From: Candidatus Melainabacteria bacterium
GTDB lineage: Bacteria > Cyanobacteriota > Vampirovibrionia > Obscuribacterales > Obscuribacteraceae
Length of the DNA: 64,000 bases
Assembly: GCA_017307165.1 (NCBI GenBank)
Contig: JAFKGK010000006.1
Coordinates: 1 to 64,000, forward strand
Direction: 5' to 3'
Shown in pieces: positions 58,133 to 64,000 of the stretch. Positions within the stretch are counted from its first letter, which is position 1. The number at the start of each line of letters is the position of its first letter. The notes beneath the pieces were generated by a model. The model did no database searches. It saw only the letters and a program-made list of their open reading frames with translations, and was not told the DNA's origin. Position numbers and translations under genes: made by a program.

Positions 58133-59473
58133 ATGAACGACCTCATATACGCTAGATCGCAGATGGGCATGTCGCTGGCCTTTCACATACTGTTTGCGGT
58201 CGCTGGTATTACGCTGCCTTTGATGATGGTCATCGCTGAGTGGATGCACCTTAAGACTCGCGATCCCATATATGCCGAGATTGCCAAACGCTGGGCCACT
58301 GGCACTGCCGTTCTCTTTGCTATTGGCGCAGTCTCCGGGACGGTCTTGTCCTTCGAGCTAGGCTTATTATGGCCCGGATTTATGCAATGGGCCGGTTCGA
58401 TCATTGGTCTGCCATTTTCGCTAGAAGGCTTTGCCTTTTTTACAGAGGCGATTTTTCTCGGAATCTATCTATATGGTCGCAAAATCGTCACGCCATCGAT
58501 GCACTTGTTTGCCGGGATAGTAGTGGCTGTCAGTGGTGCTCTATCGGCAGTGTTTGTGGTCATCGCCAATGCCTGGATGAATTATCCGGTCGGATTTAAA
58601 TTGCAAAACGGCATGCCCGTGGAGATAGACCCTATTGCTGCCATGACGAGTCCGGCTGCGGGGCCCCAAGTAGTACACATGCTCATCGCCAGCTATGCGG
58701 CCATCGGTTTTTTGGCGGCTGGCGTTCACGCTTATATGCTGCTCAAAGACAAGACTGATCAATTTCACCGCAAGGCAATGGCGATCGCTCTCGCAGTTGG
58801 CGCGACTGCGGCTATAGCTGAGCCTATTTCGGGCGATTTTATTGCTCGCATGGTGGCGCATACTCAGCCAGTCAAATTGGCTGCGCTAGAGGGGCAATTT
58901 GATACCGAAGACGGTGCACCTTTGCGTATCGGTGGTGTTCCAGATGTCAAAAATCGTGTCACTCCTTACTCGATCGAGTTGCCCAAATTGCTCAGCGTCC
59001 TTGCCTTTCATGATCCCAATGCCAGGGTGAAAGGGCTGAATGATTTTGCGCGCGATCTGTGGCCTCCAGTATTACTGGTACATCTCAATTTTCAAGTGAT
59101 GGTGGCTTGTGGCGGAGCCATGGCCTTGATGTCGACCTGGGCTGCTTTGCTTTATCTCAAGACAAAGAGAGTGCCCGATCATGTTTTATTTTTGAAATGC
59201 ATGGTTTTGGCCGCTCCATTGGGTTGTATTGCTGTCGAAGCAGGCTGGATGGTAACCGAATTTGGGAGGCAGCCATGGGTTATCTCCAACATCCTCCGCA
59301 CGCACCACGCCGCGACTCCCGTCCCCGGGCTGCTCATACCCTTTCTCTTTTTTACCCTCGTTTACATCCTGCTCTCGATCTGCGTCATATGGCTGATGTT
59401 ACGGTTGTTTAGCAATACCAATCCCGTCACTGCCCCCGTCGAGCCTGCGCCGGAGGGCTTAAGTGATGTCTGA
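58133..59473 (+). CDS. cydA: Cytochrome bd ubiquinol oxidase subunit I
   Basis: CydA carries hemes b558, b595 and d and oxidises quinol with O2 reduction at high affinity. It has 446 residues from the ATG in MNDLIYARSQMGMSLAFH, which has GGAGGTG upstream. The signature EFGRQPWVISNILRTHHAATP is present near residue 380, and FEGFAFF-like EGFAFFTEAIFLGIYLYG in the first half. The N-terminal AFHILFAVAGI contains a heme His. CydA genes are usually followed by cydB, as here (8-base overlap). It is tolerant of inhibitors of heme-copper oxidases. Confidence 0.97.
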   Translation: MNDLIYARSQMGMSLAFHILFAVAGITLPLMMVIAEWMHLKTRDPIYAEIAKRWATGTAVLFAIGAVSGTVLSFELGLLWPGFMQWAGSIIGLPFSLEGFAFFTEAIFLGIYLYGRKIVTPSMHLFAGIVVAVSGALSAVFVVIANAWMNYPVGFKLQNGMPVEIDPIAAMTSPAAGPQVVHMLIASYAAIGFLAAGVHAYMLLKDKTDQFHRKAMAIALAVGATAAIAEPISGDFIARMVAHTQPVKLAALEGQFDTEDGAPLRIGGVPDVKNRVTPYSIELPKLLSVLAFHDPNARVKGLNDFARDLWPPVLLVHLNFQVMVACGGAMALMSTWAALLYLKTKRVPDHVLFLKCMVLAAPLGCIAVEAGWMVTEFGRQPWVISNILRTHHAATPVPGLLIPFLFFTLVYILLSICVIWLMLRLFSNTNPVTAPVEPAPEGLSDV

Positions 59474-60476
59474 TAGCGCGCTGATCCTGGCCATTGTGAT
59501 GATTTTTGCGCTCAATTTTTATGCCCTCATGGGTGGTGCCGATTATGGTAGCGGTGTCTGGGACTTATTGGCGATGGGACCTCGTCGAGACGAGCAACGC
59601 AAGCTCATCGCCGATGCAATCGCACCTATATGGGAGGCCAATCACGTCTGGCTGATCCTGGTAGTGGTGGTGCTTTTTTCTGCTTTTCCAAAAGCCTTTG
59701 CTCTTTTATCTGTATCTATGCACATACCGCTGACCTTGATACTCTTTGGCATCATCGCGCGTGGCACGGCGTTCATATTTCGCAAATACGACAGCCGGAT
59801 CGACGAGGTGCAGAGGCGTTGGGGCACTATATTTGCCATTTCTAGCCTGATCACGCCAATGCTATTGGGAGTGGTAGTTGCCGCCATCTCCTCTGGCAAT
59901 GTCTTGGCGGACCATGCCGGCAAGACCTTTGTCGATCTTTATATTGCACCCTGGTGCAGCTGGTTTTGCCTGGCGACTGGCATCTTTGCTGTCACGCTGT
60001 TTTCGTTTTTAGCTGCCAATTACCTTGCTTTCTATGCTGGTTCCGAAGAGCTTAAAACTGATTTTCGCAATCGTGCTATCGTCTCTCAGGTCCTCTGCGG
60101 CATTTCGGCTCTTTCTGTGTGGATATTGGCTGACCTTGAGGCGCCGGATCTAAGGACAGCGCTGGCTAACAGCCCCTGGAGTCTTGGATTGCAAGCTGCC
60201 ACAGCTATGTGCGCTATGTTTTCACTCTATGCCCTGGTTGCGCGACGTTTTCAGATCGCACGTCTGGCTGCAGCTTTGCAAGTGTCATTGATTATCTGGG
60301 GCTGGGCTCTCTCCCAATACCCTTATATGATTCGTCCTGTCTATACAATTGCACAGGCTGCCGGACCTGCGAGTACTTGCAATATGCTCGTGATTGTCAT
60401 CGCCCTTGGTGCATGTTTATTATTTCCGGCATTTTATTTTTTGTATTCGGTCTTTAATCACAAAAGCGAAAATTGA
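59466..60476 (+). CDS. cydB: Cytochrome bd ubiquinol oxidase subunit II
   Basis: CydB is the structural partner of CydA (336 residues; ATG at 59466 with GGAGGG upstream). Motifs: NFYALMGGADYGSGVWDLLA at the N-terminus, PIWEANHVWLILVVVVLFSAFP (conserved Trp and Asn), LFGIIARGTAFIFR and TPMLLGVVVAA. Eight to nine TM helices. No cydX-like ORF or cydDC follows. Confidence 0.96.
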   Translation: MSDSALILAIVMIFALNFYALMGGADYGSGVWDLLAMGPRRDEQRKLIADAIAPIWEANHVWLILVVVVLFSAFPKAFALLSVSMHIPLTLILFGIIARGTAFIFRKYDSRIDEVQRRWGTIFAISSLITPMLLGVVVAAISSGNVLADHAGKTFVDLYIAPWCSWFCLATGIFAVTLFSFLAANYLAFYAGSEELKTDFRNRAIVSQVLCGISALSVWILADLEAPDLRTALANSPWSLGLQAATAMCAMFSLYALVARRFQIARLAAALQVSLIIWGWALSQYPYMIRPVYTIAQAAGPASTCNMLVIVIALGACLLFPAFYFLYSVFNHKSEN

Positions 60477-60592
60477 GATCGGTATAATCTGAAAGCCTGC
60501 TAATTGGCGGAACTTGTCGGTAAGGTCATAGTCCCAAGATACGGGAGCCCTAATCGGGCATTCTGTATATGCTGTATGAGGTCCGATCCGTA

Positions 60593-60919
60593 ATGAAAAA
60601 CCAGGATAATTTGGATAATGTTGAGGACAATGCCGAAGTAGTGATGCTCGGTCAGCTCGAGTTTGAGGGACCATTTGAAAGCGAAGGGGCATTTAAAGAG
60701 GATGCAGGGATCGTAGCCGTTTTTCATGCAACAGGCGAAGATGCAGAAATGGTCAATCTCTACGAAACCGCCAATGTCAAATTGAGCGCGCGTCAGGAGC
60801 TCAACAAAACTCATGAAGAAGAGCACATATATCTCGCTGCGCACTATAATGGCTCCGTGCCCTCCAAGGAGCGCTGCGATAGATTAAATGCCCTGTGGGC
60901 CGAGTTTAATGCTGCATGA
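60593..60919 (+). CDS. Hypothetical acidic protein
   Basis: A 108-residue protein from ATG 60593 (MKNQDNLDNVEDN). Acidic, with no TM helix. The middle resembles a beta-rich fold (LGQLEFEGPFESEGAFKEDA), and the C-terminus has HEEEHIYLAAHYNGSVPSKE. A perfect TATAAT at 60483-60488, 105 bases upstream, could be its -10 box. No family recognised. Confidence 0.6.
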   Translation: MKNQDNLDNVEDNAEVVMLGQLEFEGPFESEGAFKEDAGIVAVFHATGEDAEMVNLYETANVKLSARQELNKTHEEEHIYLAAHYNGSVPSKERCDRLNALWAEFNAA

Positions 60920-60971
60920 TGCGGCCAGATAAAAACCTTTACTCCGAAAACAACCAACAACAACAACAGAA

Positions 60972-61006
60972 AACGGGCCGATGCCAAGATCGACCCGTTT
61001 TTTGTT
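60972..61006. terminator. Hairpin between convergent genes, bidirectional terminator
   Basis: AACGGGCCGAT and ATCGACCCGTT form a stem with one mismatch and an 8-base loop. TTTTTTGTTG follows on the plus strand. It serves the acidic-protein gene; the minus strand lacks a clean T run but carries TTTTCTGTTG for the copper-storage gene. Confidence 0.7.
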
Positions 61007-61023
61007 GATTGTGTTAATGCCGG

Positions 61024-61422
61024 CTATTTGACCTTGCTCAAATTGCTCGAAGCTTTGCGGCATTCGTTGGCGCAAGAAATCATATCTTTGTCGTCTTTAA
61101 ATTGATCGCAGATCTTGGCTGCTTCGTTGCAAGCGTCAACGGTCATTGCAGCAGATTTTGGCACCAGGCGAGAGCCTCTTTCGAGAAATTGGCTGGTCGC
61201 TTTGCAGGCATCAATACAATCCTTAAGTGCATTTGTTGTGCTGGCCTGACCCATATTGCCTTTCTTTTCATTGCAATGGTCTACTGCTTTTTGGCATGCT
61301 GCCGAGGCCGCTTTGCAATTGCTCTTGGCGATTTCGCTGGTTGTTTGTGCCATTGCCGGTGCCGAAACAAGATTGATGACCGTCAGACCCAACATAGCCA
61401 GCAGCGTAAACTGCTTTTTCAT
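61024..61422 (-). CDS. Exported four-helix Cys-rich protein (Csp1/DUF326-like)
   Basis: A 132-residue protein with a signal peptide (residues 1-25, cleavage after MAQ or APAMA). Nine Cys residues (36, 43, 50, 69, 73, 98, 105, 117, 121) have helical spacing, including CIDAC and CANEC. This matches DUF326 four-helix-bundle proteins such as the copper storage proteins, which bind many Cu(I) ions through such cysteines. Here the protein is exported, like Csp1. It lies downstream of the heavy-metal RND and cydAB. Metal specificity is inferred. Confidence 0.82.
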   Translation of the reverse strand: MKKQFTLLAMLGLTVINLVSAPAMAQTTSEIAKSNCKAASAACQKAVDHCNEKKGNMGQASTTNALKDCIDACKATSQFLERGSRLVPKSAAMTVDACNEAAKICDQFKDDKDMISCANECRKASSNLSKVK

Positions 61423-61574
61423 AAAAACCTCCTGGTTTGCTAAATTTGTCGGATTTATGAGACCGGCAGATTTGCTCTCGGTTCCTGTTAACCCTCGAGA
61501 TAGTTTTCGTCAAAATAAGATGGAACTAATCTTGGAGGGCCTGGTCTTAACAGCTGACCATGGAGGGCCTGATC

Positions 61575-61778
61575 ATGACTACATTGACAGCCTATCAAAA
61601 CCAGCGTCTTCATCGTGCCGAGGACACCGTCAACAGCGGTGAAGGGATGCGCGCATTGCTCTTTGCTCTAACGGCCATCGTACTTTTGTGTTTGGCCTTT
61701 ATCTGCGCCAGTATGGGCAATCATACCGTCCCGATGCAAAACACTGATCCGATGATGTATCTGACGCAGCAGTTTTAG
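61575..61778 (+). CDS. Small single-TM protein
   Basis: A 67-residue protein starting ATG 61575 (MTTLTAYQNQRLHRAE), with GGAGGG about 9 bases upstream. One hydrophobic helix, ALLFALTAIVLLCLAFICAS, and a polar tail. A strong terminator follows. No family recognised. Confidence 0.55.
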   Translation: MTTLTAYQNQRLHRAEDTVNSGEGMRALLFALTAIVLLCLAFICASMGNHTVPMQNTDPMMYLTQQF

Positions 61779-61787
61779 GTAAAAACA

Positions 61788-61822
61788 AAAAAGACCGGGC
61801 AATTAGCCCGGTCTTTTTTTTA
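61788..61822. terminator. Strong bidirectional terminator
   Basis: AAAGACCGGGC and GCCCGGTCTTT form an 11-bp stem with a 5-base loop, followed by eight T on the plus strand and T-rich on the minus strand. It lies 10 bases after the small membrane-protein stop. Confidence 0.92.
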
Positions 61823-61923
61823 TTGAAAAAATCATCGATTGCTTAGACACGGCTCTAAATGTACTATCCATGCGGATTTTGGGAACCGGATTGGTGCTTT
61901 GTTGTCTTGGGGCGATAAGAGAA

Positions 61924-61940
61924 TCTTGAAAGTTTCAAGA
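61924..61940 (+). promoter_or_regulatory. 17-bp perfect palindrome before the NRAMP gene
   Basis: TCTTGAAA-G-TTTCAAGA is a perfect inverted repeat (8+1+8) ending 25 bases before the ATG of the transporter. It could be an operator of a metal-responsive repressor or an mRNA hairpin near the ribosome site. It is not a known Fur, MntR or CIRCE consensus. Confidence 0.45.
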
Positions 61941-61965
61941 AAGAAAAGCCGGAGCCTTTATCTAT

Positions 61966-63339
61966 ATGAGCGAGAAGTCCAATCCAATCGAGAGTCTGAG
62001 CCCAGCCGAAAAAGAAGAGATCAGATCAACGATCTGCGAAGCTCCTCGCACTCAGGCGGCCAAGAGCGAGTCCCATCCCGTCAAAAGGTTTTTTAAGATA
62101 TTAGGTCCTGGCCTCATAACTGGTGCGTCTGATGACGATCCTTCGGGCATAGTCACCTACAGCCAAGCTGGTGCTGCATTTGGATTGGCCACACTTTGGA
62201 CGGCGCTTTTGACCTTTCCGATGACTAGTGTCATCCAGTATCTGTGCAGCAAAATCGGTCTAGTAACGGGCCAGGGGCTGGCAGTCATACTCAAGCGCAA
62301 TTTTCCAAAGCCTGTCTTGTTGATAGCTCTGGGTCTGATGGCTATAGCAAATACTATTAATGCCGGCGCCAATCTTGGAGCGATCGGTGCAGCGGTCCAC
62401 TTGATCTACAAGCCTGTCCAGGCGCATTATGCCATCATAGGCGCCACCGTTTTGCTCTTATTGGTAATTGTTTGTGGATCATACAACTTGATCGAAAAAA
62501 TATTTAAATGGCTGACCCTAAGTCTCTTGGCCTATGTTTTTACGGCTTTTGCCCTACATGGAGACATTGGCAAGGTCCTTACGGCTAGCTTTATCCCAAA
62601 TATCAAATGGTCTGCAGACTATTTGTCTGTCCTTGTGGCAATTTTGGGCACCACTATTTCTCCCTATCTTTTCTTTTGGCAAACCAATCTCGAAGTCGAG
62701 GAGCAAAAAAAAGACGGCAAAAATGCGCTGGAACGCGAAGGTGCATCAAAAGATGATCTCAAGTATGCTCTGATCGATGATGGTGCAGGTGTATTTTTTA
62801 GCAACGTCGTGATGTTTGCCATCATATATACTACCGCTCAGACCTTGTATGCCAAGGGCACGCATGACATAACCACAGCTGCCGAGGCTGCATCAGCGCT
62901 TAAACCAGTGGCCGGTCCCTGGGCAGAGGTAATCTTTGCGCTTGGTCTCATCGGCACAGGTTGTCTTGCCACGCCTGTATTGGTAGGATCTGCTGCGTAT
63001 GCACTTTCCGAAGCTGCCGGCTGGAAGGCGGGATTAAACAAAAAACTTGGTCAGGCGCCCGGCTTTTATATGACCATCATCCTAGCTACTCTGATTGGTA
63101 TGGCAATCAATTTTGTAAAGATCGACCCAATGAAGGCTTTGTTTGGCACTGCTGTCATCAATGGAGTCATAGCGCCGATACTCTTGACTCTTATCATGAT
63201 CCTGACGAGCAGTAAAAAAGTAATGGGTGACGATAAGGTCAACAAACCACTCACCAATTTTATTGGTTGGTTGACGACAATTGTCATGTATCTTGCCTCG
63301 ATAGCCATGTTTGTAGTGATGGCCATGGGTAAGGGCTGA
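61966..63339 (+). CDS. NRAMP-family divalent metal transporter
   Basis: 457 residues, 11 TM helices. NRAMP signature 1 is changed from DPGN to DDDPSGIVTYSQAGA in TM1, and the metal-binding Met of TM6 appears to be replaced in GTTISPYLFFWQTN. These changes are seen in the NRAMP-related branch that may carry Mg2+ or Al3+ rather than Mn2+/Fe2+. The N-terminal 35 residues are polar. GGAGCC lies about 9 bases upstream of the ATG. It has its own palindromic upstream site and no other metal gene in the operon. Confidence 0.93.
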   Translation: MSEKSNPIESLSPAEKEEIRSTICEAPRTQAAKSESHPVKRFFKILGPGLITGASDDDPSGIVTYSQAGAAFGLATLWTALLTFPMTSVIQYLCSKIGLVTGQGLAVILKRNFPKPVLLIALGLMAIANTINAGANLGAIGAAVHLIYKPVQAHYAIIGATVLLLLVIVCGSYNLIEKIFKWLTLSLLAYVFTAFALHGDIGKVLTASFIPNIKWSADYLSVLVAILGTTISPYLFFWQTNLEVEEQKKDGKNALEREGASKDDLKYALIDDGAGVFFSNVVMFAIIYTTAQTLYAKGTHDITTAAEAASALKPVAGPWAEVIFALGLIGTGCLATPVLVGSAAYALSEAAGWKAGLNKKLGQAPGFYMTIILATLIGMAINFVKIDPMKALFGTAVINGVIAPILLTLIMILTSSKKVMGDDKVNKPLTNFIGWLTTIVMYLASIAMFVVMAMGKG

Positions 63340-63361
63340 TCGCTCAAAATTTTTGTCGCAA

Positions 63362-64000
63362 TCAGGATGCTTTTTTGCGAGGTCTAGTTGTGGAGCCAGT
63401 CTTCTTGATCCTGGCTCTACTTGCAGCCTTTGTCTTTTTAGGCCTTGGCTTTTTCTCAGCCTTTTCAACGCTGTCCTTGAGCGCCTTGAGCAGGTCGACG
63501 ACCTTGGCAGAAGACCTTTTTGTAGCGCCAGCACTAGGTTTTTTGCCACCCGCCTTAGCTTCGATCAATTGCTCTAGTGCCTCTTTGTACTCGTTGTGAT
63601 ATTTTTGAGGCTCAAATGGCTCTGTGAGCATATCGACTAGTTTTTCGGCGATCAGCATTTGCTGTTTTTCTGGAGCTTTGTGACTACCTACTTCGCTTTC
63701 CATTATTTCCTCTGGAAACCACAATGTCTCCACCATTAATGCATTTTGATAGCATCTAATAGCGCACAATCGCTCACGTGTACGGATGGCAACCTTGCCG
63801 ATGGCGACCAGGTTTTTCTTTTTAAGAACATTGTATAAGAGGGCATATGGCGTAGCACCTTTTGTGTCAGGCTCGAGAAAGTAGCTCGACTCAAAATAGA
63901 TTGGATCGATCTCAGCCATATCCACAAAGCTGTCGACCGCCAGGACACTCTTAGTCGGCAGTGGCAATGACTCAAAGTCATTTTTGTCGACGACGACGTA
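63362..64000 (-). CDS. ku: Ku protein (NHEJ), 5' end beyond the window
   Basis: Homodimeric Ku binds DNA ends and recruits LigD for end joining. The 213 residues visible start in YVVVDKNDFESLPLPTKSVL and continue through PIYFESSYFLEPDTKGATPYALLYNVL and VAIGKVAIRTRERLCAIR. They end in a basic Lys/Arg/Ala-rich tail (KKPRPKKTKAASRARIKK) of the DNA-binding kind. The gene runs off the right edge, so its start is missing. No LigD is visible here. It is convergent with the NRAMP gene, 22 bases apart. Confidence 0.93.
   Translation of the reverse strand, partial: YVVVDKNDFESLPLPTKSVLAVDSFVDMAEIDPIYFESSYFLEPDTKGATPYALLYNVLKKKNLVAIGKVAIRTRERLCAIRCYQNALMVETLWFPEEIMESEVGSHKAPEKQQMLIAEKLVDMLTEPFEPQKYHNEYKEALEQLIEAKAGGKKPSAGATKRSSAKVVDLLKALKDSVEKAEKKPRPKKTKAASRARIKKTGSTTRPRKKAS

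Noticed and set aside
61823-61965. Mn2+ (yybP-ykoY) riboswitch before the NRAMP gene
   Set aside because: The conserved paired core was not found; the only clear element is the 17-bp palindrome.

Overview
The window reads as a stretch of a Gram-negative-type, respiratory chromosome of moderate GC. There are about 55 protein genes, mostly single genes or short operons on both strands. I found no rRNA, tRNA, CRISPR array, phage or IS transposase. The gene set is a TPR/DUF4034 exported protein, a PATAN (DUF4388) plus degenerate GGDEF protein, a KdpD that lacks its kinase core, cytochrome bd, a deoxyhypusine-synthase-like enzyme and many signal-peptide proteins of unknown function. This resembles non-photosynthetic relatives of cyanobacteria (Melainabacteria/Vampirovibrionia, e.g. 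Obscuribacterales). That placement is inference from gene content, not a database match.

Layout, 0-24 kb: a small exported protein; mutM with a Ca2+/H+ exchanger; glutamate-family dehydrogenase with a strong terminator; the PATAN/GGDEF-like protein; a macro-domain protein; a 1218-residue protein of unknown function; an OmpR-type response regulator with two tiny membrane proteins; glutaredoxin; exported proteins; a three-gene operon (GNAT, DUF255 thioredoxin-like, DUF547); an M28 peptidase; a DHS-like enzyme; a hybrid histidine kinase; and an exported EF-hand protein.

Layout, 24-37 kb: a 988-residue membrane protein is coupled to homoserine kinase. It is followed by a probable lipid or polyprenoid modification locus: an SDR epimerase, a DUF2314 lipoprotein, a TPR membrane protein, a YbhN-type flippase whose C-terminus looks like the accessory domain of a GMC oxidase, a GMC oxidoreductase-SDR fusion, and a 510-residue HD-like protein preceded by a triple 17-bp repeat.

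Layout, 37-47 kb: a leftward kdp operon (a 42-residue membrane peptide, kdpF, A, B, C and a kinase-less kdpD), then an exported choloylglycine-hydrolase-family enzyme overlapping a DUF4034 protein.

Layout, 47-64 kb: a PrlF/YhaV toxin-antitoxin cassette lies between two copies of the 3' end of fdhD, one intact and one decayed. Next come fdhD with a YdeP-type molybdopterin oxidoreductase, a methyltransferase, and a heavy-metal RND efflux pair. The RND adaptor is frameshifted in an A8 run. The pair is followed within 26 bp by cydAB. An exported cysteine-rich copper-storage-like protein, an NRAMP-type transporter with a palindromic upstream site, and the 3' part of a Ku gene that runs off the right edge complete the window. 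The right third is therefore rich in metal handling and anaerobic or microaerobic redox functions.
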